DNA from: Xanthomonas sp. DAR 80977
Lineage (GTDB): Bacteria; Pseudomonadota; Gammaproteobacteria; Xanthomonadales; Xanthomonadaceae
NCBI RefSeq assembly: GCF_041240605.1
Contig: NZ_CP162487.1
Span: forward strand, 4,223,001-4,287,000
Direction of reading: 5' to 3'
Length of the DNA: 64,000 nt
Shown here: positions 9,912-17,905 of the stretch, one piece after another
Layout: the number at the start of each line of letters is the position of its first letter
Position numbering within the stretch: position 1 is the stretch's first letter
Translations under genes and position numbers: made by a program
The notes under the pieces: model-generated
The model's database searches: none
The model's input: the letters and a program-made list of their open reading frames with translations, nothing else
What the model was told of the DNA's origin: nothing

Positions 9912-10463
9912 ATGACCCGCCACGACTCTCCGCCCCGCGTCGTCTACGAAGGCAAGTACCAGCGCATGGTGGTGCGCGGCACCTGGGAATATTCCGAACG
10001 CGTGCACGCCGGCGGCCTGGCCGCGATCATCGTCGCGGTGACCCCGGACGACGACGTGCTGTTCGTCGAGCAGTTCCGCGTGCCGCTGCAGGCGCGCACC
10101 ATCGAGATGCCGGCCGGGCTGGTCGGCGACATCGACGCCGGCGAATCGATCGAGGTCTCGGCGATCCGCGAGCTGGAGGAAGAGACCGGCTGGACCGCCG
10201 ACCACGCAGAAGTGCTGATGATCGGCCCGACCTCCTCCGGCGCCAGCAACGAGAAGATCGCCTTCGTCCGCGCCAGCGGCCTGCGCAAGGTCGGCGACGG
10301 CGGCGGCGACGCCAGCGAGGACATCACCGTGCACGCGGTGCCGCGCGCCCGCGCCGCGGCCTGGCTGGTGCAGAAGATGGGCGAAGGCTACGAGCTGGAC
10401 GCCAAGCTGTGGGCCGGGCTGTGGATGATCGAGCACCAGTTGGACGGCACCCCGCGTGGCTGA
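9912..10463 (+). CDS. NUDIX hydrolase, probable ADP-ribose pyrophosphatase type
   Basis: 183 aa. It carries a full NUDIX box (G-x5-E-x7-REUxEExG, read as GDIDAGE ... RELEEETG) at about residues 74-96, preceded by EMPAGLVG as in ADP-ribose pyrophosphatases of the NudF/NudE group. The N-terminal VYEGKYQRMVVRGTWEYSER matches the domain-swap region of that group. It likely hydrolyses ADP-ribose or a related nucleotide sugar; GDP-mannose cannot be excluded. The gene overlaps the following amidohydrolase by 8 bp. Confidence 0.87.
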   Translation: MTRHDSPPRVVYEGKYQRMVVRGTWEYSERVHAGGLAAIIVAVTPDDDVLFVEQFRVPLQARTIEMPAGLVGDIDAGESIEVSAIRELEEETGWTADHAEVLMIGPTSSGASNEKIAFVRASGLRKVGDGGGDASEDITVHAVPRARAAAWLVQKMGEGYELDAKLWAGLWMIEHQLDGTPRG

Positions 10464-11256
10464 GCCGACAACCCACGCCGATGCCGCGCCGTCCCTGCTC
10501 GGCGCGGGCGATCCGCCGCCGTATCGCGTGTACCAGGCGCAGGGCCGCTCGCCCTACCTGCTGATCGCCGACCACGCCGGACAGCAGGTGCCGCAGGCGC
10601 TGGCCGACCTGGGCCTGCCGCAGCACGAACTGGACCGGCACATCGGCTGGGACATCGGCATCGCAGGCGTGACCCGCGCGCTGGCGCAGGCGCTGGACGC
10701 GTTCGCGATCGTGCAGACCTATTCGCGGCTGGTGATCGACTGCAACCGGCCGCTGGCGGCGCCGGGTTCGATCGCCGAGGTCAGCGACGGCACCGTGGTG
10801 CCGGGCAACCAGGGCCTGGACGCCGCCGCGCGCGCGGCGCGCGCCAGCGAGATCTTCGCGCCCTACCACGCGCGCATCGCCGCCGAACTGGACCGGCGCC
10901 GCGACGCCGGCATCGCCACCATCCTGATCGCGATGCACAGCTTCACCCCGTCGATGGCGGGCGTGGCCCGGCCCTGGCATGCCGGCGTGCTGTACCAGCG
11001 CGATGCCCGCTTCGCGCAGGCGCTGCTGGCCGAGCTGCGCGCCGAGCCGGGGCTGGTGGTGGGCGACAACCAGCCGTATTCGGTCAGCGACGCCACCGAC
11101 TACGCGATCCCGGTGCACGCCGAGGCGCGCGGCCTGGCGCACGTGGAACTGGAACTCCGCCAGGACCTGATCGCCGACCCCGCCGGACAGCAGCAATGGG
11201 CGCAGCGCTTGCTCAGCATGCTGAATCGGTTGCAAGCTGCCTTCACACCGGGCTGA
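10456..11256 (+). CDS. N-formylglutamate amidohydrolase family protein
   Basis: 266 aa, GTG start within the end of the NUDIX gene. Family motifs seen are LLIADHAGQQVPQAL near residue 35, the HIGWDIG metal-site segment near 60, SRLVIDCNRPL near 92, and AMHSFTPSMAG near 158. HutG-type enzymes release formate from N-formylglutamate in histidine breakdown, but no hut genes are nearby. The true substrate may be another N-acyl amino acid. Coupling with the NUDIX gene suggests common transcription only. Confidence 0.82.
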   Translation: MAEPTTHADAAPSLLGAGDPPPYRVYQAQGRSPYLLIADHAGQQVPQALADLGLPQHELDRHIGWDIGIAGVTRALAQALDAFAIVQTYSRLVIDCNRPLAAPGSIAEVSDGTVVPGNQGLDAAARAARASEIFAPYHARIAAELDRRRDAGIATILIAMHSFTPSMAGVARPWHAGVLYQRDARFAQALLAELRAEPGLVVGDNQPYSVSDATDYAIPVHAEARGLAHVELELRQDLIADPAGQQQWAQRLLSMLNRLQAAFTPG

Positions 11257-11331
11257 GCGCAGGCTGCGCACTCTCGGTGCATCGCCGTCCGTTCGGACGC
11301 CCTTCGCTGCATGCACCGGACCCTTGCCCCC

Positions 11332-12222
11332 ATGCTCATCCGCCTCGGCTACGAGATCCGCTACCGTTTCCTGCAGCCCACCCCGGTGCTGGCCATGCTC
11401 GACATCCACGACAGCCGCCGCACCGACATCGTCGTCGCCACCGCGCTGCAGACCGAGCCGGCGATCCCGCTGCGCGGCTACCGCGACCAGTTCGGCAACA
11501 GCTGCACGCGCATGCTGGCCCCGGCCGGCCTGCTGACCCTGCGCGCCGACGCGGTGGTGCGCGACAGCGGCCTGCCCGACCAGTATCGCTACGACGCGCC
11601 GCAGACGCCGGTGGAACAGCTGCCGGACGACACCTTGATGTACCTGCTCGGCAGTCGCTACTGCGAGACCGACCTGCTCAGCGGCATGGCCTGGGACCTG
11701 TTCGGCAGCGCGCCGACCGGCTGGGCGCGGGTGCAGGCGATCTGCGACTACGTGCATGCGCAGATCGAATTCGGCTACGAGCACGCGCGGCCGACCAAGA
11801 GCGCCGCGCAGGCGCTGCAGGAAGGCCGCGGCGTATGCCGCGACTTCGCCCACTCGGCGATCGCGCTGTGCCGCTGCATGAACATCCCGGCGCGCTATTG
11901 CACCGGCTACCTGGGCGACATCGGCGTACCCGCCTCGGCCGCGCCGATGGATTTTTCCGGCTGGTTCGAGGCGTTCCTGGACGGGCAGTGGTACACCTTC
12001 GACGCGCGCCACAACCTGCCGCGCATCGGCCGCGTACTGATCGCGCGCGGCCGCGACGCCGCCGACGTGGCGATCAGCAATACCTTCGGCTACAACACGC
12101 TGGAATCGTTCGTGGTGTGGACCGACGAGACCGACCAGGCACGGCTGGATCCGCGCCCGGCCGCCGCCAGCGCCGTCGGCACCGGTGCCGCGGCGCTGCA
12201 TACCGAAGGGCTGTATCTCTAG
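11332..12222 (+). CDS. Transglutaminase-like family protein, usual catalytic His position not His
   Basis: 296 aa from the ATG at 11332 (MLIRLGYEIRYRF), which fits the family N-terminus better than the ATG at 11311. It has an N-terminal beta domain and a transglutaminase-like core at about residues 150-245. The nucleophile segment is GRGVCRDFAHSAIALC. The segment where many relatives have a catalytic His before Trp reads DFSGWFEAFLDGQWYTFDAR, with Ser-Gly before Trp. Asp is kept in FDARHN. The protein may be a weak protease, an enzyme using another His (for example in DARHN), or a binding protein. It is monocistronic. Confidence 0.8.
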   Translation: MLIRLGYEIRYRFLQPTPVLAMLDIHDSRRTDIVVATALQTEPAIPLRGYRDQFGNSCTRMLAPAGLLTLRADAVVRDSGLPDQYRYDAPQTPVEQLPDDTLMYLLGSRYCETDLLSGMAWDLFGSAPTGWARVQAICDYVHAQIEFGYEHARPTKSAAQALQEGRGVCRDFAHSAIALCRCMNIPARYCTGYLGDIGVPASAAPMDFSGWFEAFLDGQWYTFDARHNLPRIGRVLIARGRDAADVAISNTFGYNTLESFVVWTDETDQARLDPRPAAASAVGTGAAALHTEGLYL

Positions 12223-12345
12223 CGCGGTTCCGACCCAGGCACGCTCGCTTGCGGCGGCGCGAGTCGGGCACGACCGCTGGTCCGCGCCCTGCAGGCGAGT
12301 CCCCCCTGCAGGGACATGAGACCCAGTGATACAGGGGCGGGCGTC

Positions 12346-12370
12346 CTGTGGGAGGGACTTCAGTCCCGGC
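12346..12370 (+). repeat. Degenerate REP-like unit
   Basis: TGTGGGAGGGACTTCAGTCC resembles the repeat core with G/C swaps in the stem that keep it self-complementary. It lies in the 341-bp gap 12223-12563; the remainder of that gap contains no convincing gene. Confidence 0.6.
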
Positions 12371-12563
12371 TGCAGGAACTCCCGGGACCCCAGCCCTGCT
12401 CTCATCGGCCCGTTCGGGACAGCTTCCCTCGAAAAGGGGGCCATGGTCCCGCAGGGAGCAGGAAGCGCCGCGCGCCGCGTGGCTGGCCGCGACACACCCC
12501 GGCAAGAGCGCGCAAACGCCGCGACGTAGCATCGCCCGACTCGTCGTTTGCCGGAGTCTCGCC

Positions 12564-13250
12564 GTGTTCGTCCGCCGTCGCTGCCCACCCCTCCTGCTGC
12601 TGGTGCTGATGCTGCAGGTCCCGGCATTCGCCCAATCCATCGCCAGCGATCCGCCAGCGCAATGGCAGGCCGACGCCAAGGCCAACAGGAAAGCCGCCAA
12701 GCAGGCCGAGAAGGCCGCCGAACGCGCCGCGCCGCGGCAAGCGGCGGCGGGCGGTCCACCGCCCGGCGGCGAGGGGCCGGACGCAGGCCCTGGCGGGCCG
12801 GGCGGCAAGGCAGGTCCAGGCGGCCCGCCGGGCGGACCCGGCGGCGGCTCCGGCGCGCGCCGCGCCAGCGGTCCGCTGCAGATGCTGCGTCCGGAGATGG
12901 AGTTCGCCGCGCCGTTGACCGACACCCTGCTGCTGTACCGCACCCGCGAATCGGTGGTGTTCGGGCGCCGCGACAGCAGCGAGGTGGTGATGCTGCCGCT
13001 GTCCGGCGCGCGCGTGCAGATCGCGCCCGGCGTGCAGGCGCTGCTGCACGACAACGCCGACGGCATGCTGGTGGAGATCAGCACCAGCAACGGCATCCGC
13101 GTGTCCTATCGCTATGTCGCCGATGCGCAGGATCCGGACAGCCTGCGGGTGCACATCCGCGCCGAGGGCCATGCCGAATCGCAGCGCGGCGGGGTGTTCG
13201 AGGTCGATCGCGTGTACCGCCGCGCCAACGCCGCGAAACGCAAGGGCTGA
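12564..13250 (+). CDS. Exported Gly/Pro-rich hypothetical protein
   Basis: 228 aa starting at a GTG with GGAG 8 nt upstream. A signal peptide (CPPLLLLVLMLQVPAFA) is followed by a basic Lys/Ala segment, then a Gly/Pro-rich linker at about residues 65-110 (GGPGGKAGPGGPPGG). The folded C-terminal domain of about 115 residues has alternating beta pattern (LLLYRTRESVVFGRRDSSEV, VQIAPGVQALLHDNADGMLV). I do not recognise the family. Likely periplasmic or surface-associated. It is monocistronic, ending at a strong hairpin. Confidence 0.7.
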   Translation: MFVRRRCPPLLLLVLMLQVPAFAQSIASDPPAQWQADAKANRKAAKQAEKAAERAAPRQAAAGGPPPGGEGPDAGPGGPGGKAGPGGPPGGPGGGSGARRASGPLQMLRPEMEFAAPLTDTLLLYRTRESVVFGRRDSSEVVMLPLSGARVQIAPGVQALLHDNADGMLVEISTSNGIRVSYRYVADAQDPDSLRVHIRAEGHAESQRGGVFEVDRVYRRANAAKRKG

Positions 13251-13331
13251 GCCGCACCGCATCGCGGCCGGCGCGGCCGGTTGCGACCCCGCCCGCGCCG
13301 ACGGCGCATGCATTGCCGTTCCGCCCACCTG

Positions 13332-13364
13332 ATGCCGTGTGCCGCGACCGGCGGCACACGGCAT
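13332..13364. terminator. Bidirectional hairpin between convergent genes
   Basis: ATGCCGTGTGCCG and its exact inverted copy around a CGACCGG loop form a very stable stem between the Gly/Pro-rich gene and the 3' end of pip. There is no clear T tract on either side, so termination is inferred from stem strength and convergent placement. Confidence 0.6.
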
Positions 13365-13371
13365 GCCCGCG

Positions 13372-14313
13372 TCAGGCGAAGGCGTCGGTCGCGCGCACCA
13401 GCGCGTCGACGTTCTCGGTCTCGAATGCGGAATGGCCCGCGCTCGGGGTGATCTGCAGCGTCGCCTTCGGCCAGGCCTTGTGCAGCTCCCAGGCGCTTTG
13501 CAGCGGGCACACCACGTCGTAACGGCCCTGCACGATCACGCCGGGGATGTCGGCGATCCTGCCCGCGTCGCGCAGCAGCTGGTCCTCCACTTCGAAGAAG
13601 CCGCCGTTGACGAAGTAGTGGTTCTCGATGCGCGCGAACGCCAGCGCGAACTGCGCGTCCTCGTGGCCGCTGACGAAATCCACATCCACGTGCAGGAAGC
13701 TGGTGGCGCCTTCCCACACGCTCCAGGCGCGCGCGGCGGCCAGGCGCGTGGCCTGGTCGTCGCTGGTCAGGCGGCGATGGAACGCGGAGATCAGGTCGGC
13801 GCGCTCCACCGGCGGAATCGCGGCGACGTAGTGTTCCCAGGCATCGGGGAACAGCCGGCTGGCGCCTTCCTGATAGAACCACTCCAGTTCCCAGCGGCGC
13901 AGCATGAAGATGCCGCGCAGCACCAGTTCGGTGACGCGCTGCGGATGGGTCTGCGCGTAGGCCAGCGCCAGGGTCGAGCCCCAGCTGCCGCCGAACACCT
14001 GCCAGCGCGCGATGCCGAGCGTCTCGCGCAGCTTCTCGATGTCGGCCACCAGGTCCCAGGTGGTGTTGTCGACCAGGTCCGCATGCGGCGTGGAGCGGCC
14101 GGAGCCGCGCTGGTCGAACAGCACGATGCGGTACTTGGCCGGATCGTGGAAGCGGCGCATCTTGGCATTGCAGCCGCCGCCCGGCCCGCCGTGCAGCAGC
14201 ACCACCGGCTTGCCCTGCGGGTTGCCGCACTGTTCGTAATACAGCGTGTGGCGCGCATCCACCGGCAGCGTGCCGCTGTCGAACGGTTCGATCTCGGGGT
14301 ATAGCGTGCGCAT
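13372..14313 (-). CDS. pip: Prolyl iminopeptidase
   Basis: 313 aa alpha/beta hydrolase that removes N-terminal proline from peptides, acting in the cytoplasm. The catalytic triad falls exactly at the published numbering of the Xanthomonas enzyme: S110 in GGSWGS, D266 in GRYDVV and H294 in SAGHSAF. The oxyanion motif HGGPGGG lies at 41-47. Length and start agree with the family. It is monocistronic, with prmC lying upstream on the same strand after a gap of about 110 bp. Confidence 0.96.
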   Translation of the reverse strand: MRTLYPEIEPFDSGTLPVDARHTLYYEQCGNPQGKPVVLLHGGPGGGCNAKMRRFHDPAKYRIVLFDQRGSGRSTPHADLVDNTTWDLVADIEKLRETLGIARWQVFGGSWGSTLALAYAQTHPQRVTELVLRGIFMLRRWELEWFYQEGASRLFPDAWEHYVAAIPPVERADLISAFHRRLTSDDQATRLAAARAWSVWEGATSFLHVDVDFVSGHEDAQFALAFARIENHYFVNGGFFEVEDQLLRDAGRIADIPGVIVQGRYDVVCPLQSAWELHKAWPKATLQITPSAGHSAFETENVDALVRATDAFA

Positions 14314-14421
14314 GACGGCTCCTGCGGGAAAACCCGATTTTAGCGGGGAAGCCCCAGCCCTGCCGCGTTCGCCGTTGCCGCCGGCCGAGCGCCGCCGCGG
14401 ACACGGCCGCGTGCGCTCGCT

Positions 14422-15255
14422 TCAGGCGGCCGGCCAGCGCCCCAGCGTGACCCGGTCGCGCGCTTCCAGGTCCTGGTGGGTCGCCACCGCGGCGAAGCCC
14501 GCCGCCGCCAGCAGCGCGCGCACCGCTTCGCCCTGGTCCCAGCCGTGCTCGAGCAGCAGCCAGCCGCCCGGCAGCAGGTGCGCCGGCGCGGCGGCGACGA
14601 TCCGGCGGATGTCGTCCAGGCCGTCGGCGCCGGAGGCCAAGGCGCTGGCCGGTTCGTAGCGCAGGTCGCCCTGCGCCAGGTGCGGGTCGCCGGCGGCGAT
14701 GTAGGGCGGGTTGCTGGCGACCAGGTCGAAGCGCTGCCCGGCCAGCGGCGCCAGCCAGGCGCCGTGGGCGAAGGCGACGTTGTCCAGGCGATGCGTGCGC
14801 GCGTTGGCCTGCGCCACCGCCAGCGCCGCTTCGCTCAGGTCGGTGGCCAGCACCTGAGCCTGCGGCCGCTCGCTGGCCAGCGCCAGCGCGATCGCGCCGC
14901 TGCCGGTGCCCAGGTCGGCGATGCGCCGGCCCGGTGCCGCGTCCACCCGTTCCAGCGCCAGCTCGACCAGCCGCTCGGTGTCCGCGCGCGGGATCAGCGT
15001 GGCCGGGCCGACCGCCAGGTCCAGGGTCCAGAAACCGCGGCGCCCGGTCAGGTAGGCCACCGGCTCGCCCTGCGCGCGCCGCGCCAGCAGTTCGCCGAAG
15101 CGCTGCGTGTCCGGCACCGGCAGCGGATCGCGGGCGTGCGCGAACAGCCAGGCGCGGTCGCGCTGCAGGGCATGGATCAGCAAGGCTTCGGCGTCGGCGC
15201 GCTCGATCTGCGCGCAGGCCGCGCGCAGCAGGGACTCGGGGGTGGAGGCGTTCAT
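14422..15255 (-). CDS. prmC: Peptide chain release factor N5-glutamine methyltransferase
   Basis: 277 aa SAM-dependent enzyme that methylates the GGQ glutamine of RF1 and RF2. An N-terminal helical domain recognises the factor. The Rossmann domain shows ADLGTGSGAIALALA near residue 118 and the diagnostic NPPY motif (VASNPPYIAAG) near 183. The ATG at 15255 (MNASTPESLL) fits the family; an upstream in-frame extension is unlikely. prfA is not adjacent in this window. Confidence 0.93.
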   Translation of the reverse strand: MNASTPESLLRAACAQIERADAEALLIHALQRDRAWLFAHARDPLPVPDTQRFGELLARRAQGEPVAYLTGRRGFWTLDLAVGPATLIPRADTERLVELALERVDAAPGRRIADLGTGSGAIALALASERPQAQVLATDLSEAALAVAQANARTHRLDNVAFAHGAWLAPLAGQRFDLVASNPPYIAAGDPHLAQGDLRYEPASALASGADGLDDIRRIVAAAPAHLLPGGWLLLEHGWDQGEAVRALLAAAGFAAVATHQDLEARDRVTLGRWPAA

Positions 15256-15356
15256 CGGCGTCACGATGCCGCAGCGGTCCGGAAAAGCCAACGTGGTAGA
15301 ACCGTGCGACTGCGTGCGAACACCGCAGTGCACCAAAGAGCCAGGCTTGAATAGCG

Positions 15357-15393
15357 ATAGGCGATACCTATCTATTCAATTCCATCAATCGAT
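15357..15393 (+). promoter_or_regulatory. Candidate OxyR operator of ahpC
   Basis: The bases read ATAG-N7-CTAT-N7-ATTC-N7-CGAT, the four-element spacing of the OxyR consensus (ATAG-N7-CTAT-N7-ATAG-N7-CTAT). The first two elements are perfect and the last two degenerate. It abuts the -35 hexamer of ahpC, the position expected for an activator, and oxyR itself is encoded 2.5 kb downstream. Confidence 0.75.
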
Positions 15394-15422
15394 TTGAGAT
15401 ATCTATCGACCCCTCCTATGAT
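15394..15422 (+). promoter_or_regulatory. ahpC promoter (sigma-70 type)
   Basis: -35 TTGAGA (15394-15399), 17-nt spacer, -10 TATGAT (15417-15422), placing the start of transcription near 15429 and a leader of about 40 nt. The region is unusually AT-rich for this genome. Confidence 0.75.
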
Positions 15423-15470
15423 GAGCCTCGTTCCATCCCCCGATCCCCTTCGCAACCACGAGGAAACTCC

Positions 15471-16034
15471 ATGTCTTTGATCAACACCCAGGTCCCGCCG
15501 TTCAAGGCCAACGCTTACAAGAGCGGCGAATTCATCGAGGTCACCGACGCGGACCTGAAGGGCAAGTGGTCGGTGCTGATCTTCATGCCGGCCGCCTTCA
15601 CCTTCAACTGCCCCACCGAAGTGGAAGACGCCGCCGACAACTACGCCGAGTTCCAGAAGATCGGCGCCGAGGTCTACATCGTCACCACCGACACCCATTT
15701 CTCGCACAAGGTGTGGCACGAGACCTCGCCGGCCGTCGGCAAGGCGCAGTTCCCGCTGGTCGGCGATCCGACCCACCAGCTGACCCGCGCGTTCGGCGTG
15801 CACATCGACGAGGAAGGCCTGGCCCTGCGCGGCACCTTCGTGATCAACCCGGAAGGCGTGATCAAGACCCTCGAGATCCACGACAACGCGATCGCCCGCG
15901 ACGTCACCGAGACCCTGCGCAAGCTCAAGGCCGCGCAGTTCGTCGCCTCGCATCCGGGCGAAGTGTGCCCGGCCAAGTGGAAGGAAGGCGAAAAGACCCT
16001 GAAGCCGTCGCTGGACCTGGTCGGCAAGATCTAA
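15471..16034 (+). CDS. ahpC: Alkyl hydroperoxide reductase subunit C (peroxiredoxin)
   Basis: 187 aa typical 2-Cys peroxiredoxin that reduces H2O2 and organic hydroperoxides in the cytoplasm. The peroxidatic Cys is C47 in FTFNCPTEV, and the resolving Cys is in the GEVCPAKW motif near residue 166. The length is identical to E. coli AhpC. A good SD (GAGGAA) precedes the ATG. Upstream are a matched OxyR operator and promoter. Downstream, after a long hairpin, is its reductase ahpF, then oxyR. Expression is expected to be peroxide-induced. Confidence 0.97.
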   Translation: MSLINTQVPPFKANAYKSGEFIEVTDADLKGKWSVLIFMPAAFTFNCPTEVEDAADNYAEFQKIGAEVYIVTTDTHFSHKVWHETSPAVGKAQFPLVGDPTHQLTRAFGVHIDEEGLALRGTFVINPEGVIKTLEIHDNAIARDVTETLRKLKAAQFVASHPGEVCPAKWKEGEKTLKPSLDLVGKI

Positions 16035-16075
16035 GCCGCGCCCGCACTCCCATCTCCGCCGCACCGGCGGGGGTG

Positions 16076-16158
16076 GGGGTGAACCGCAGCCCGCGTCGCG
16101 GTCGCTCAGCCCGCCTCACGCCAGCCAGCCTCCGGCAGCGCCGGCTGCGGTTCACCCC
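16076..16158 (+). other. Long hairpin between ahpC and ahpF
   Basis: A perfect 16-bp stem (GGGGTGAACCGCAGCC with its inverse copy at 16143-16158) encloses about 51 nt. It fills most of the 203-bp gap between the two genes and has no T tract. It may stabilise the ahpC message or partly attenuate transcription into ahpF, which is needed in smaller amounts. Confidence 0.6.
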
Positions 16159-16237
16159 TCCTCCCAATTCCCTCCGGCGGTCTGCCCCTGCGGCAGCAAC
16201 GCCTCCCCCTCGCTTTGCCCATCGTCAGGAGTCCGCC

Positions 16238-17827
16238 ATGTTGGATGCCGATCTGAAAACCCAGTTGAAGGCCTACCTGGAGCGGGTCGTTCGGCCCATC
16301 CACATCACCGCTTCGGTGGACGACGGCGCCAAGTCGCGCGAGATGCTCGAGCTGCTCGAAGACCTGGTGCTGCTGTCCGACCAGATCAGCCTGGACGTGC
16401 ACCGCGACAGCGGCGAGCGCACCCCGTCGTTCGCGCTGACCAGCCCCGGCCACGACATCCACCTGCGCTTCGCCGGGCTGCCGCTGGGCCACGAGTTCAC
16501 CTCGCTGGTGCTGGCGCTGCTGCAGGTCGGCGGGCATCCGTCCAAGGCCACCGCCGAGGTCATCGAGCAGGTGCGCAACCTGCCCGGCGAATATGTGTTC
16601 GAAACCTATTTCTCGCTGTCCTGCCAGAACTGCCCGGACGTGGTGCAGGCGCTGAACCTGGCCGCGGTGCTGAACCCGAACATCAAGCACGTGGCGATCG
16701 ACGGCGCGCTGTTCCAGGACGAGGTGGAGGCGCGGCAGATCATGTCGGTGCCGACCGTGTACCTCAACGGCGAAGTGTTCGACCAGGGCCGCATGAGCCT
16801 GGAGCAGATCGTGGCCAAGCTCGACACCGGCGCGGCCAAGCGCGATGCGGCCAACATCGCGGCCAAGGCGCCGTTCGACGTGCTGGTGATCGGCGGCGGC
16901 CCGGCCGGCGCGGCGGCGGCGATCTATGCGGCGCGCAAGGGCATCCGCACCGGCGTGGCGGCCGAGCGCTTCGGCGGCCAGGTGCTGGACACCATGGCGA
17001 TCGAGAACTTCGTGTCGGTGCAGGAGACCGAGGGCCCGAAGATGGCCGCGGCGCTGGAGCAGCACGTGCGCCAGTACGACGTGGACATCATGAACCTGCA
17101 GCGCGCCGAGCAGCTGGTCCCGGCCGGCGCCGACGGCCTGGTCGAGATCAAGCTGGCCAACGGCGCAACGCTGAAGAGCCGCAGCGTGATCCTGTCCACC
17201 GGCGCGCGCTGGCGGCAGATGAACGTGCCCGGCGAAGACCAGTACCGCAACAAGGGCGTGGCCTATTGCCCGCACTGCGACGGCCCGCTGTTCAAGGGCA
17301 AGCGCGTGGCGGTGATCGGCGGCGGCAACTCCGGCGTGGAAGCGGCGATCGACCTGGCCGGCATCGTCAGCCACGTCACCCTGGTCGAGTTCGACGGCAA
17401 GCTGCGCGCCGACGAAGTCCTGCAGCGCAAGCTGCGCAGCCTGGGCAACGTGGACATCATCGTCAACGCGCAGAGCACCGAGGTCACCGGCGACGGGCAG
17501 AAGGTCACCGGCCTGGTCTACAAGGACCGCGTCGGCGGCGACGTCCACCGCCTGGCGCTGGAGGGCATCTTCGTGCAGATCGGCCTGCTGCCCAACACCG
17601 AGTGGCTGCAGGGCACGGTGGCGCTGTCGCCGCGCGGCGAGATCGTGGTCGACGACCGCGGCCAGACCTCGCTGCCCGGCGTGTTCGCCGCCGGCGATGC
17701 CACCACGGTGCCGTACAAGCAGATCATCATTGCCATGGGCGAAGGCTCCAAGGCGGCGCTGAGCGCGTTCGACCACCTGATCCGCAGCAGCGCGCCGGTC
17801 GGCAGCGCGGTCGCCGAAGCGGCCTGA
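16238..17827 (+). CDS. ahpF: Alkyl hydroperoxide reductase subunit F
   Basis: 529 aa flavoprotein that passes electrons from NADH to AhpC. The N-terminal tandem thioredoxin-like domain (residues 1-200) carries the CxxC in SLSCQNCPDVV. FAD binding is at VLVIGGGPAGAAAAIYAARKG near 211, the redox pair is in YCPHCDGPLFKG, and NADH binding follows at VAVIGGGNSGVEAAIDLA near 357. The ATG at 16238 has AGGA upstream. It lies between ahpC and oxyR, as in other xanthomonads. Confidence 0.96.
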   Translation: MLDADLKTQLKAYLERVVRPIHITASVDDGAKSREMLELLEDLVLLSDQISLDVHRDSGERTPSFALTSPGHDIHLRFAGLPLGHEFTSLVLALLQVGGHPSKATAEVIEQVRNLPGEYVFETYFSLSCQNCPDVVQALNLAAVLNPNIKHVAIDGALFQDEVEARQIMSVPTVYLNGEVFDQGRMSLEQIVAKLDTGAAKRDAANIAAKAPFDVLVIGGGPAGAAAAIYAARKGIRTGVAAERFGGQVLDTMAIENFVSVQETEGPKMAAALEQHVRQYDVDIMNLQRAEQLVPAGADGLVEIKLANGATLKSRSVILSTGARWRQMNVPGEDQYRNKGVAYCPHCDGPLFKGKRVAVIGGGNSGVEAAIDLAGIVSHVTLVEFDGKLRADEVLQRKLRSLGNVDIIVNAQSTEVTGDGQKVTGLVYKDRVGGDVHRLALEGIFVQIGLLPNTEWLQGTVALSPRGEIVVDDRGQTSLPGVFAAGDATTVPYKQIIIAMGEGSKAALSAFDHLIRSSAPVGSAVAEAA

Positions 17828-17905
17828 CCTGCCTGCCCCGCGCCGCGACCCGGCGCGGGGTCTATGCTGTTCCCAGCACTGCCCGCACCGCCAAGGAACT
17901 TGCCG

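Noticed and set aside
12371..12560. A possible small gene in the gap before the Gly/Pro-rich protein.
   Set aside because: Open frames there lack an SD, a conserved motif or plausible composition; part of the region is a degenerate repeat.
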